Below are positions 23,093 through 31,380 of a stretch of DNA of 40,922 bases, in pieces. The stretch's first letter is position 1. Each line of letters starts with the position of its first letter. A model generated the notes under the pieces. It had not been told where the DNA came from, ran no database searches, and worked only from the letters and a program-made list of their open reading frames with translations. A program made the position numbers and the translations under genes. The stretch comes from Lachnospiraceae bacterium OM04-12BH (GTDB lineage Bacteria; Bacillota; Clostridia; Lachnospirales; Lachnospiraceae): assembly GCA_003490145.1 (NCBI GenBank), contig QULQ01000018.1:1-40922 (forward strand), given 5' to 3'.

Positions 23093-23125
23093 CCGCCGTA
23101 TGGGGAAACCTGTACGGCGGTTTTT
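23093..23125 (+). terminator. Terminator after the toxin-antitoxin operon
   Basis: Arms CCGCCGTA (23093-23100) and TACGGCGG (23113-23120) followed by TTTTT. Confidence 0.9.
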
Positions 23126-23135
23126 CTGTATGCAA

Positions 23136-23160
23136 AGGTATGTCGTGAAACGCGACGCAC
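23136..23160 (+). repeat. 25-bp match to the ICE antirepressor gene
   Basis: These 25 bases are identical to the complement of 37716-37740, which codes RYVVKRDA in the BRO domain of the antirepressor. Here they lie between the toxin-antitoxin terminator and the relaxase end, outside any gene, probably a scrap of a lost antirepressor. Confidence 0.6.
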
Positions 23161-23191
23161 TTGACAGGGGTACGCCAAAATGCAGTATCCT

Positions 23192-24637
23192 TTACCGCTC
23201 CGGCTCCCGGTCGTGAGACTTGTTCCGTTCCTGCCGGGACAGCTGCTCGGCGGTTTTGCGGAGCCGTTCCACTGCTTTCAAATCCTCCCGCATGGATTTC
23301 ATGGCAAGCGTGTCTGTCTGCTTTCCGGCGGCCAGCTGGTCGATCTCCCGCTGCCATGCCTTCGGGGTGATTCCCTCGCCGCTGTCTTTCAAGTCTTTCA
23401 GATACCGGACTGCTGCGTCATACAGGATCAGTTCCCGGCTGTGGCGCTGCTCAAACTGTTCCCGCTTTTCCGGCTTTACTTTGGCAAGCTGCTTGTGGAT
23501 GGACTTGTACTGGTTGTACTGTTCCCACATCTCCCCGCGTTCGGTAAGAGTGGCGATCCGGCGCTCAGCCTTGACGATCTTTCCCCGCAGGTCATAGTAA
23601 CGGCTGTTCATATCAGTGATTTTTTCATGAAGCTGCTGCATAGACTGGATGCCGTTTGCCTGTAAAAAGCTGAATAGTGCAGCGCTTTCCTGCAAAGCCC
23701 GGATTTTGCCGGTGCGGGTGCGGGGAGTGTTCAACTGCTGCTGGGCCTCCCACAAGACGGTCAAGCTGCTTTGCTGTGTTTGTGGTTTTTCCACTTCGGC
23801 TTTCGACCAGCGATAAAGGCGGGTAATGCGGGCTTTGATTTCTTTCAGCAGTTTGTTGTCGACGGCGATCTGTCGGTTTACTTCCCCCTTGTCGGTGCGG
23901 ATACCGCGCTTTTCCATTTGGCTGGCAGCTGGCCCCAGATGGACAGAGGGAATTTTATCAATGCCCTGCCGCTTGTAACTGCGGTGGTCAATGCGCTCCG
24001 GTCTACCGGCAGATTCCAGCGCCCGGTTGGTGTAGGCTGCCCACGCTGCCCGCCAAATCTCCACATTCCCTTTATCGTTCCAGTCGGTTGTATCCTCCCG
24101 ATGATTTTTCCAGCCGCCTTTCCCATCCGGGATACGCTGTCCATTCTCGTCCAGATCGTATGCCTTGCGGCACTTTGCGCCCCACTGTCCATTTTCTTTC
24201 AAAGGCCGTAGCGTCAGCATGATATGGACATGAGGGTTGCCGGTTCCCTTGTTATGGATAGCAAAGTCGGCACACATTCCTTTGTCTACAAAGTTGTCCT
24301 TCACATAGGCACGCACAAGGGCAAGCTGCTGTTCGCCGGACAGTTCACGGGGCAGGGCTGCTTCAATCTCGCGGGCAAGCTGGCTGTCCCTTGCTTTCTC
24401 GATTTGCTCCACACTGTTCCAGAGGATAGAACGGTCTGCAAATTCCGGCGGGGCGTGGGCAGGCAGCATGATCTCCGCATGAACAATGCCGCCTTTCCGG
24501 GTGTAGTCGTGGGTCATTCCGTCCCATTCATTTGTCAGCTTGGTTCCGCTGCGGTAAGCAGCTGCGGCAACGGCAGAACGGCCTGCGCTGCGCTTGATGA
24601 TACTGACCGGGATATGACAGAAATCTATGGGGAACAC
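23192..24637 (-). CDS. MobA/MobL (MobQ) family relaxase
   Basis: A 481-residue relaxase. RSAGRSAVAAAAYRSGTKL at residues 16-34 includes the probable catalytic Tyr. TGNPHVHIMLTLRPL near 130-145 is the metal-binding motif, and RQGIDKIPSVHLGPAASQMEKRGI near 215 is shared with the left-element relaxase. The C-terminal half (about 260-480) is coiled-coil and differs from it. AAGGAGG lies upstream. It would nick the oriT at 24798-24821, just upstream. Confidence 0.93.
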   Translation of the reverse strand: MFPIDFCHIPVSIIKRSAGRSAVAAAAYRSGTKLTNEWDGMTHDYTRKGGIVHAEIMLPAHAPPEFADRSILWNSVEQIEKARDSQLAREIEAALPRELSGEQQLALVRAYVKDNFVDKGMCADFAIHNKGTGNPHVHIMLTLRPLKENGQWGAKCRKAYDLDENGQRIPDGKGGWKNHREDTTDWNDKGNVEIWRAAWAAYTNRALESAGRPERIDHRSYKRQGIDKIPSVHLGPAASQMEKRGIRTDKGEVNRQIAVDNKLLKEIKARITRLYRWSKAEVEKPQTQQSSLTVLWEAQQQLNTPRTRTGKIRALQESAALFSFLQANGIQSMQQLHEKITDMNSRYYDLRGKIVKAERRIATLTERGEMWEQYNQYKSIHKQLAKVKPEKREQFEQRHSRELILYDAAVRYLKDLKDSGEGITPKAWQREIDQLAAGKQTDTLAMKSMREDLKAVERLRKTAEQLSRQERNKSHDREPER

Positions 24638-24823
24638 CTCCTTTCAGTGAGGGGATAACAGGCTCTGTGGAGCCGGACAAACGCAAAGCGGGTGTTTGGC
24701 TGCGCAGAGCGCACAAGGGGTTTGGGGAGCGTAGCTTCCCATCGCGGACGAAGTACGCAACGCCCCCGGCAGGGCGCACAGCACCGGCAACGGTGTATAA
24801 GTGCGCCCTTGTAAACAAGGGAC
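24638..24823. other. oriT: oriT of IME-2 (MobQ type)
   Basis: Bases 24798-24809 are exactly TAAGTGCGCCCT, the RSF1010-type nic core, joined to the hairpin CCCTTG-TAAA-CAAGGG (24806-24821). The rest (24662-24790) has several short GC-rich inverted repeats. Location between the relaxase and DUF3847 genes copies the left element. Confidence 0.85.
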
Positions 24824-25114
24824 TTATGGCGTGTCCCCGGATTTTGGCAGGTTTGCAGTCAATTCCACAGCCCCCGGAAGATGGGACAGGGCAATCAGAA
24901 ATGCTTTGACCTCTGCGCCGGAAAGGTTGGGAGCCAGCGGAAAAATACCCTCCAAAATGGCTCCGCGCTCAATCAGGCGGCGGGTGCGAACCCTGCGTTC
25001 TTCGTTCCGCTGCTTGTTCTCCAAAATCTTCTTGCGGTTTTCAAGCTGTCGGATCTCCTTCAGGACTTTCTCCCGTTCTTCTTTTGAGGAGTGAGCTGTA
25101 ATTTTTTCGTCCAT
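24824..25114 (-). CDS. DUF3847 family protein, probable mobilization accessory
   Basis: A 96-residue protein from the ATG at 25114 (AGAGGTG 6 bases upstream). Charged helical N-terminal part (SSKEEREKVLKEIRQLENRKKILENKQRNEERRVRTRRLIERGAILE split over residues 10-56) and a C-terminal helix ALSHLPGAVELTANLP. Its stop abuts the oriT hairpin. Paralogue of 3858-4154; an oriT-binding helper is inferred. Confidence 0.78.
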   Translation of the reverse strand: MDEKITAHSSKEEREKVLKEIRQLENRKKILENKQRNEERRVRTRRLIERGAILEGIFPLAPNLSGAEVKAFLIALSHLPGAVELTANLPKSGDTP

Positions 25115-25142
25115 GTCATGCACCTCTTTTCTTTGGAAACGC

Positions 25143-25604
25143 TCATAGATTGACCGTCCATTTCTGACGCGCAAAGTACCGGCGCAGTCTCCGCAGTGCG
25201 GCGTGGATGGATTTTCCCGCCTGTGATGGTGTGATACCCTCCATTGCGGCAATGTCTTTCACTTTCATACCCAATATATAGCGGGCGTGGACACGGCGAG
25301 CCTGTATGGGGGACAGGGAAGAAATGGCTTCATACAATCGCCGTATCAGTTCTTCATATTCGGCTAATTCTTCTTTTTCTATCAGATGATCCTCCGGCGA
25401 TGGCTGCGCCCAGCCGATTGCGGCATTTTCGATTCCGTCGTTACAATCGAGGGAGTAAAACGCCTTATAGCGGAACATCTTGCGTTCTCTGGCGGCCTCG
25501 GCTCTCTTATCCAGAAGAAACGCTTCGACGATCTCATCGGACACCTCCACAAAAATGTCCTCTTTGCAAAATGGATAATATTGTTTGAGATTGATGGTCT
25601 GCAT
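25143..25604 (-). CDS. Sigma-70-like (region 4) protein 1
   Basis: A 153-residue protein from the ATG at 25604. N-terminal MQTINLKQYYPFCKEDIFVEVSDEIVEAFL, central RMFRYKAFYSLD-like stretch, then a sigma region 4-type helix-turn-helix at about 95-150 (LSPIQARRVHARYILGMKVKDIAAMEGITPSQAGKSIHAALRRL). No region 2 core-binding domain is obvious. Probably controls transcription of the mobilization genes. Nearest of three related genes in a row to DUF3847/oriT. Confidence 0.8.
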   Translation of the reverse strand: MQTINLKQYYPFCKEDIFVEVSDEIVEAFLLDKRAEAARERKMFRYKAFYSLDCNDGIENAAIGWAQPSPEDHLIEKEELAEYEELIRRLYEAISSLSPIQARRVHARYILGMKVKDIAAMEGITPSQAGKSIHAALRRLRRYFARQKWTVNL

Positions 25605-25614
25605 AGGCACGCCC

Positions 25615-26067
25615 TCACTCTGATTGAAAAAGGTCATCATAGCAGCGGCGCATATTCCGCAGACCTCGACGGATGGCAACGCTGACCTTGCTGCTGTGGA
25701 CGCCCTCTCTCCGGGAGATTTCCGGCTGCTTGATACCAGCAATGTAGTAGGCGTGAACACGGCGGGCCTGTGTCGGAGTGGCATGAGCCAGAGCCGCAGG
25801 CAGAGCTGCAATCAGGTGCAGGCGGGTGGTCATTTCTTCTCGTTCCAGCAAAATATCTTCCGGCGATCTGCTGTGTTCCAGTGCGTAATTTTCCAGCCAG
25901 CTGTATGCGTCCAGAGAGTAGTAGGCGCGGTGGTAGACTTTCCGACGCTCATAGTTCTCCATCTCCCGCTGAGCCTGATACATCGCTGCCCATACCTCGT
26001 CCGTAACATCCACAAACTCGTCATGCCGGTAGTGGGGATACATCCACCGCAGATTGATTGTTTTCAT
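25615..26067 (-). CDS. Sigma-70-like (region 4) protein 2
   Basis: A 150-residue paralogue of the gene at 25143-25604, from the ATG at 26067: MKTINLRWMYPHYRHDEFVDVTDEV, YERRKVYHRAYYSLDAY, then a region 4-like HTH (ATPTQARRVHAYYIAGIKQPEISRREGVHSSKVSVAIRRGL). It shares the TINL...Y..D.F/VEV and YYSLD blocks with protein 1. It lies 10 bases from that gene, so co-transcribed. Confidence 0.8.
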   Translation of the reverse strand: MKTINLRWMYPHYRHDEFVDVTDEVWAAMYQAQREMENYERRKVYHRAYYSLDAYSWLENYALEHSRSPEDILLEREEMTTRLHLIAALPAALAHATPTQARRVHAYYIAGIKQPEISRREGVHSSKVSVAIRRGLRNMRRCYDDLFQSE

Positions 26068-26170
26068 AGGCTTACCTCCTGAAAATTGGAGAGGCGGGCA
26101 GCTCGTCCGCTGTCCGCCCCTCGCTGAGATAAGGGAAATGATCCCTTTCACTTGGTAGCCAGAAAACAGG

Positions 26171-26584
26171 TCATTCGTTAAGCCTGTTCTCAAAGAAATT
26201 TATAAATTTTTTTCTGACCGCCTCCACACTTTGATACACAGCCACTTTGGAGCAGCCGCACAGCACACCGATCTCTGCAAGGCTCAGCCCGTCAAGCGCA
26301 TAGAGCAGGAACCGGCGGCGCTGGGCCTCGGTACAGGTGTCCAGAACAGCCATCAGCTCATGCAGCGTTTCCATGCGGCAAAGGTATTCCTCCGGCGTTT
26401 CGCCGTAGACCCCTACACCCTCGGTGGTAATGATGTACTCGTCAAACTCCCGGCCATCCCAATGCCGCCGCTGTTCATGGAACAGGTTCTCCGTTTTGTG
26501 ATCGGCCCGGTCAAGAAATTCATAGACTTCCAGCGTGACCTCCACAGCCACAGCTTGTCCGTTATAATTGATGGTAACTTCCAT
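26171..26584 (-). CDS. Sigma-70-like (region 4) protein 3
   Basis: A 137-residue protein. Start ATG at 26584 chosen because GGAGG lies 8 bases upstream, inside what would be a longer N-terminus. MEVTINYNGQAVAVEVTLEVYEFLDRADHKTENL is a divergent version of the N-terminal block in proteins 1 and 2. The HTH CTEAQRRRFLLYALDGLSLAEIGVLCGCSKVAVYQSVEAVRKKF is region 4-like. First of the trio, with a conserved TCGGG/CCCGA hairpin about 73 bases upstream. Confidence 0.78.
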   Translation of the reverse strand: MEVTINYNGQAVAVEVTLEVYEFLDRADHKTENLFHEQRRHWDGREFDEYIITTEGVGVYGETPEEYLCRMETLHELMAVLDTCTEAQRRRFLLYALDGLSLAEIGVLCGCSKVAVYQSVEAVRKKFINFFENRLNE

Positions 26585-26656
26585 CTGCATTTCCTCCATT
26601 CAGATTTTTTGGGTAAATCTGAATGAGGCGGCGGGGCGCGGCTCCGGGGATAAAAT

Positions 26657-26675
26657 TCGGGCCATGCTGACCCGA
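26657..26675. other. Conserved TCGGG/CCCGA hairpin
   Basis: TCGGGCCA-TGC-TGACCCGA, nearly the same as 3317-3335 (16 of 19 bases). It lies in the 5' region of the sigma-like trio. Bases 26676-26831 show no other feature I can name. Confidence 0.45.
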
Positions 26676-26831
26676 TGTTCCGGCTCCATAGGGACAAAAA
26701 AGCGCCCGGACGGCATAAAGCCATACGAGCGTAATGGAGTATATTTTGCTGTTTAGTTACATGGTATAGTGCATACTTCTGACCGCATTGCTCCGCTGCT
26801 GGGAACAGGCTTTTTTTAGCTGGTGCAGGTC

Positions 26832-26954
26832 ATGGGTACTATGAAAAGAGGCAAAAATAGACACGGCGGCAATCCTCCTTATATGCCGCCGTGGATTTAC
26901 ACGGTGTTAGGTCGTCGTTATTTTAAGGTAGACGAAAAGAAACGGCGGCTCTGA
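26832..26954 (+). CDS. Small basic protein, 40 residues
   Basis: Reads MGTMKRGKNRHGGNPPYMPP, then WIYTVLGRRYFKVDEKKRRL. Basic, with a Pro/Tyr-rich centre. A second ATG at 26841 is a possible start. Coding is supported only by its composition and by lying in an otherwise empty interval on the opposite strand to its neighbours. It includes two perfect GCCGCC hairpins (26862-26891 and 26943-26969), so the region could instead be a structured RNA. Confidence 0.35.
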   Translation: MGTMKRGKNRHGGNPPYMPPWIYTVLGRRYFKVDEKKRRL

Positions 26955-27049
26955 AAATCAAAGCCGCCGCTTCATAGGCGCGTGAAAATGTGTCTGCTTT
27001 ACGACGGCTTTTTTTCTTTTGCCGTCGTGCGGCAGATTAACATATGAAA
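26955..27049. other. Hairpin-rich end of the ABC operon
   Basis: Right arm of a CGGCGGCT/AGCCGCCG hairpin (ending about 26969) and a second hairpin ACGACGGC/GCCGTCGT (27001-27028) with a T-rich loop. They probably act together as the transcript end of the leftward ABC transporter operon. Confidence 0.45.
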
Positions 27050-28858
27050 CTATAATTCATTGATGGTTGCAGTTATCGACATATTACGAATCCGTTTTGC
27101 CGGAGTATACACAGCCGCGATTGCCGCAATCGAGACAAACAAAAGAATGACGCCCAAAGAGGTAATTGGAAACTGCCATAACGCAGATGGAAAATGTCCT
27201 GCAATAAGGAAATCATACAGCAGCTTGCTAAGCGGCAAGCCAATAGCACAGCCAACAACGCACCCCAAAACAGCATAAGTGAATGCTTCGCAAGCAATCA
27301 TTTTTGTCATTTGCCGTTCATCCATTCCTACTGCACGCATAGCCCCGTATTGCTTCATTCTGGTAGACACACTCATGGAAATACTGTTGATGATATTCAT
27401 TACCGTTACCAGTGCAATAATTGCCAAAAACGCATAAACACAGAAAACAAAAGCCATATAAGTTCCCGTCGTACGCTCGTCGCGTTTATCCCGAAAACTA
27501 TATGTTTTATCTACGGAATTTTGGATTGCCTGAACATTTTCATCCGTAACATTCCCCGCTGTCTGTATCAGCACAAGAGAATAATCATCATTCCCTGTTA
27601 AACGGATAAATGTTTCTCCGGAGGTAATCAATGTGAGTTTTCCGTTTGTCAATCCATCCTCGCTAAAGGGGTCATTTTTTAACAATCCAGCTATGGTAAG
27701 GGTTTCATCCCCAATTTGAACAGTGTCGCCGATTTTCCATGTACTGTCCTGATCGGATGTTGCCAAAACAAAGAGACTGTCTCCATAAACTTTGGACAAA
27801 TCACTCCCCCTTTTCAAAGCACCATCTTTTTTCAGACATTGCAAATCAAAATCATCATAAGAAATCAGGTCGATTGTACCGGAAAATCCGGTATCGCCAT
27901 CTAATCTGGCAGGAACATCAAACGCACTACGCCGCCCGTAAACCTCTCTCACTCCATCCATTTCACGGATGGATGCAAGCAGTTCCCGAGGAATCGCATT
28001 ACCGTCAGCACTTGCAATATCAATATCTGATGTGGCAGCTGACTGAGGTATCAAATAATCCACGAAATCGATCATAACGGAAAAGCTCAAAAATAAGATG
28101 ATGCTAAGTGCAAAAGAACCTGTCATCAGGAATAAATTTTTCTTCCCGGAGACCGCATGGCCGATACCGAGAAGGGCTTCAATCTTTCCGAATCCTGTAT
28201 ACTGGGAATGACGCATTGTTTTTCCGTGGTCTGCATTTCCAGACACCGCTGTGATAGGAGATACCTTCGCGGCATGTTTCGCCGGAGCATTTGCGGCGAT
28301 CAGTACAGTAATCAGTCCAACAAAGATACCGCAGGCAATGCCAAAAATACTGATACCAAAGAGGGGAATATCAGAAAATTCTTCTCTGACTACAAAGCGC
28401 AGTACCGCACACAGCCCCCATGTTGTAACAACCCCTAAAATAAGACCGATGGGTACAGCCGTTTTGCACCAGTTCAATGCCTCCAGACGAACAAACCGAA
28501 TAATCTGCTGCTTACTCATACCAATGCAACGCATCATTCCAAAAAATTTGGTTCTCTGGGCAACGCTGCTGTTCATACTGCTGGAAATCATCAAAACGCC
28601 TGCAACCAAAATCAACAGGAACAGAACAACCGCGACAGAAAGAAGGGTTTGTCCCATTGAACTGCCGAGTAAGTCTCCAATAGAGAAACTTCCATGCTTA
28701 CCAACCAATCGAGCCTGTTCCATCCGAAAACCCATTTCTGCCATACTGAATACTGCTGTTACCATAAACACAGCAAATACAATGCAAAGCAGCGTCATAC
28801 GATTTTGTCGGCGGTGAACTTTAGCGGAGATGGGAATGAGACTAAGATAGCTTTTCAT
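27050..28858 (-). CDS. ABC transporter permease, FtsX/MacB-like
   Basis: A 602-residue membrane protein. One membrane segment at about 20-40, further segments at about 72-95, 125-155 and 170-195 (first FtsX-like domain), a segment near 240-265, an extracellular domain of about 200 residues (270-470), and a last set of three at about 475-590 (second FtsX domain, ending ITATINEL). This arrangement fits antimicrobial-peptide detoxification or lantibiotic-type transporters. It overlaps the ATPase gene by ATGA and lies behind a two-component system, so a BceAB/BceRS-like peptide resistance system is likely. Substrate unknown. Confidence 0.88.
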   Translation of the reverse strand: MKSYLSLIPISAKVHRRQNRMTLLCIVFAVFMVTAVFSMAEMGFRMEQARLVGKHGSFSIGDLLGSSMGQTLLSVAVVLFLLILVAGVLMISSSMNSSVAQRTKFFGMMRCIGMSKQQIIRFVRLEALNWCKTAVPIGLILGVVTTWGLCAVLRFVVREEFSDIPLFGISIFGIACGIFVGLITVLIAANAPAKHAAKVSPITAVSGNADHGKTMRHSQYTGFGKIEALLGIGHAVSGKKNLFLMTGSFALSIILFLSFSVMIDFVDYLIPQSAATSDIDIASADGNAIPRELLASIREMDGVREVYGRRSAFDVPARLDGDTGFSGTIDLISYDDFDLQCLKKDGALKRGSDLSKVYGDSLFVLATSDQDSTWKIGDTVQIGDETLTIAGLLKNDPFSEDGLTNGKLTLITSGETFIRLTGNDDYSLVLIQTAGNVTDENVQAIQNSVDKTYSFRDKRDERTTGTYMAFVFCVYAFLAIIALVTVMNIINSISMSVSTRMKQYGAMRAVGMDERQMTKMIACEAFTYAVLGCVVGCAIGLPLSKLLYDFLIAGHFPSALWQFPITSLGVILLFVSIAAIAAVYTPAKRIRNMSITATINEL

Positions 28859-29538
28859 TCACGGCACCTCCCAAAATCAGTCAAAGTGCCATCCGATACC
28901 TGTAATACCCGGTCTGCCGTTTGCGCAATACTGCGGTTGTGGGTAATCATAATGATGGTCTGCTCGTATTTTTTCGATGTTTCTTTGAGCAATGCTATGA
29001 CCTCACTGCTGTTTTGTGAGTCCAAATTTCCTGTTGGCTCGTCTGCCAGAATCAGAGAAGGACGGGTAATCAATGCGCGGCCAATCGCCACTCTCTGCTG
29101 TTGACCGCCGGAAAGCTGACTGGGTAAATGATTACGACGATCTTTCAAATTCAAAACCGTCAGCAGTTCCTCCAAATATCTCTTATCCGGCTTTTGATAA
29201 TCCAGCAACAGCGGAAAAATAATATTTTGTTCCACCGTCAACTCCGGGATAAGGTTAAACGCCTGAAAGATAAAGCCGATATTCCTGCGTCGAAATACCG
29301 TCAGTTTTCGGTCATTCATGGAAAAAATGTCCTTGCCATCAATCAACACCTTGCCCGAAGTTGGCACATCCAAAGCACCAACCATATTCAGCAGTGTGCT
29401 TTTGCCCGAACCAGATTCTCCGACGATTGCCACATATTCTCCCTTAGGAACAGAAAAGCTAACATTCCTAAGCGCTTTTACAGCAGTTTCACCGCTGCCA
29501 TAGGTCTTACAAATATTCTTGACCTCTAATAAATTCAT
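28855..29538 (-). CDS. ABC transporter ATP-binding protein
   Basis: A 227-residue ATPase of the MacB/LolD type. Walker A GESGSGKST near 39, Q-loop FIFQAFN near 90, signature LSGGQQQRVAIGRAL near 140, Walker B LILADEPTGNLD near 160, H-loop MITHNRS near 197. It pairs with the FtsX-like permease. Upstream (29572-29663) are two inverted repeats likely to govern its expression through the response regulator encoded next door. Confidence 0.95.
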   Translation of the reverse strand: MNLLEVKNICKTYGSGETAVKALRNVSFSVPKGEYVAIVGESGSGKSTLLNMVGALDVPTSGKVLIDGKDIFSMNDRKLTVFRRRNIGFIFQAFNLIPELTVEQNIIFPLLLDYQKPDKRYLEELLTVLNLKDRRNHLPSQLSGGQQQRVAIGRALITRPSLILADEPTGNLDSQNSSEVIALLKETSKKYEQTIIMITHNRSIAQTADRVLQVSDGTLTDFGRCRE

Positions 29539-29571
29539 AGTGCAAACACCTCTTTCTTATGTTCTTGCGAT

Positions 29572-29663
29572 GTAGACAGGTAAGCTTCATTTCCTGTCTA
29601 CGATTGAAAGAATAGCACTGAAATATTACTGTAACCCTACAATCATCCTACAATTTTGTAGGA
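29572..29663 (-). promoter_or_regulatory. Regulatory region of the ABC operon
   Basis: Holds TCCTACAA-TT-TTGTAGGA (29646-29663), a perfect inverted repeat overlapping the end of the kinase gene, and a GTAGACAGG/CCTGTCTAC hairpin (29572-29601) in the leader of the ATPase gene. A weak -10 (TATTCT) lies between them. Layout fits an activator-dependent promoter with the first repeat as response-regulator site. Confidence 0.55.
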
Positions 29664-30685
29664 ATCAGAAAATTTATCGTGAAACTTGTCCCTCTGCCCA
29701 ATTCACTGTCTACCTCGATTGCTCCTCCATGTGCTTCAATGACTGCTTTCGCAAGCGGAAGGCCGAGACCAATACCCTGTGTATCTTTTGAAAAACGGCT
29801 GCGATAAAAACGCTTGAAAATATGGTGTATATCTTCCGGGTGGATACCACATCCATTGTCCTTTACCACAATTTGAATACCTGATGGCAACGCCCTCCAT
29901 GTAATGCCAATGACATCACCATTTTCCGTATGGTCAAACGCATTTTTCACAATATTGTCGATTGCCTCAGACAACCAATCACGATCACAGAAAAGAGAAA
30001 GATGATCTGAGCCAGACAGAATGATTTTCTTCTTTTCCTGTCTGGCTCTATATGCAAAATGCAGTTCAATATCCCGCATCATATCCGCCACATTCTCTGT
30101 GGTTTTTTCCAGCACGATGGCACCGGCATCCAGTTTTGTAATCTTGAGCAAGTTTTGCACCAGCGTTTCAATGCGGTCAAGTTCCTGTTCGGATAAATCA
30201 GCAAATTCCTTTACCGCACTCAATTCCATATCCCCGTCTTGAAGCAGACCATTATAAATATTCAAAGCAGCCAGCGGTGTTTTCAGTTGGTGGGAAATAT
30301 CAGAGATTGTATTTTTCAAAAATTCCTTTTCCCGGAGTTCGTTATCTGCGTGAGCATTTAAGACAGCGGCCATAGAATTGACAGTATGAAACAACCGATA
30401 TAGCTCGCCTTCCTCATCACATTCAATACGGGCATTGTGATCGCCGTCAAGATACGCTTGAAGCTGTGATACAGCCTGTTCCATGACTTGATTTTGCTTT
30501 TTGAAATAAGAACAACCCACCGCCAATATCGCTCCTCCTGCCAATACGAAAACAAGCAATAGGAACAAAGAAAACCGCTGATAGCACAACCATAAGAACC
30601 CTTGTGTCAACAGAAGGGAGGCCACCCAAATAACGGATACTGCAAGAAACAATTTTTTGATTTCTTTGTTTGCAAATATTTTCAT
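29648..30685 (-). CDS. Sensor histidine kinase, intramembrane-sensing type
   Basis: A 345-residue kinase from the ATG at 30685. Two membrane helices (about 11-30 and 36-58) with hardly any extracellular loop, as in BceS-like kinases that sense through their ABC transporter. A HAMP-like linker (about 60-120) follows. H-box ISDISHQLKTPLAALN near 135 holds the phospho-accepting His. ATPase domain: N-box DNIVKNAFDH, G1 KDNGCGI, G2 GIGLGLPLAKAVIEAHGG. It follows the response regulator gene by 8 bases. Confidence 0.93.
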   Translation of the reverse strand: MKIFANKEIKKLFLAVSVIWVASLLLTQGFLWLCYQRFSLFLLLVFVLAGGAILAVGCSYFKKQNQVMEQAVSQLQAYLDGDHNARIECDEEGELYRLFHTVNSMAAVLNAHADNELREKEFLKNTISDISHQLKTPLAALNIYNGLLQDGDMELSAVKEFADLSEQELDRIETLVQNLLKITKLDAGAIVLEKTTENVADMMRDIELHFAYRARQEKKKIILSGSDHLSLFCDRDWLSEAIDNIVKNAFDHTENGDVIGITWRALPSGIQIVVKDNGCGIHPEDIHHIFKRFYRSRFSKDTQGIGLGLPLAKAVIEAHGGAIEVDSELGRGTSFTINFLIPTKL

Positions 30686-30693
30686 AGGCCACC

Positions 30694-31380
30694 TCACCCA
30701 ATCACATTCCATTTGTATCCCATTCCCCGAACTGTCAGGAGCATTTGCGGTTCACTCGGATTATCCTCGATCTTTATACGCAGCCGCCTCATATATACGG
30801 TAAGGGTACTGCTGTCAATATAATTCCCATCGCAATCCCATAGCTTATCTAAAATCTGTTCTTTGGTAAGTACCATGTTCGGGTTTCTCATAAATAGACA
30901 CAGCAACTTATATTCTGCGGCAGTCAAATCCAATAGCTTTCCATTCTTAAACGCCTGCCCTTGCAGCAAAAGCACTTTCATTCCGTTGGATTCCAGTTGT
31001 GTATCTGCGGAGCTGAAATCTTTTGCCCGACGAAGCAGTGCATTTACTCTGGATACTAACACTCCCAGCTTAAACGGTTTTGTAATATAATCATCTCCAC
31101 CAATGTCCAAACCCATGATAATGTTCATTTCTTCATCTGCCGCCGTCAAAAAAATGATGGGGACTTTGGAAACTTGCCGCACCTTTTTGCAAAATTCAAA
31201 TCCGGTGCCATCCGGCAGGGATACATCAAGCACCAGCAAATCATATTTTCCATCCATCCACAAACTATCTGCTTCTTTGAGGGTTCTGGCAACAACTAAT
31301 TCAAATCCTTGTTTTTTGAACGCAAAAGAAAGCCCGTTAATCAGGCTCAAATCATCTTCAAGAAGTAATATATTACTCAT
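30694..31380 (-). CDS. OmpR/PhoB-family response regulator
   Basis: A 228-residue protein from the ATG at 31380 (AAAGGAGC upstream). Receiver domain 1-115 with acidic pocket E8-D9-D10, phospho-acceptor Asp52 (LLVLDVSLPDG), Thr/Lys switch residues (FLTAAD, ITKPF). Winged helix 130-228 (LDLTAAEYKLLCLFMRNPNMVLTKEQILDKLW; YMRRLRIKIED; VRGMGYKW). It probably activates the ABC genes 1.1 kb downstream in answer to a peptide antibiotic. Confidence 0.95.
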   Translation of the reverse strand: MSNILLLEDDLSLINGLSFAFKKQGFELVVARTLKEADSLWMDGKYDLLVLDVSLPDGTGFEFCKKVRQVSKVPIIFLTAADEEMNIIMGLDIGGDDYITKPFKLGVLVSRVNALLRRAKDFSSADTQLESNGMKVLLLQGQAFKNGKLLDLTAAEYKLLCLFMRNPNMVLTKEQILDKLWDCDGNYIDSSTLTVYMRRLRIKIEDNPSEPQMLLTVRGMGYKWNVIG

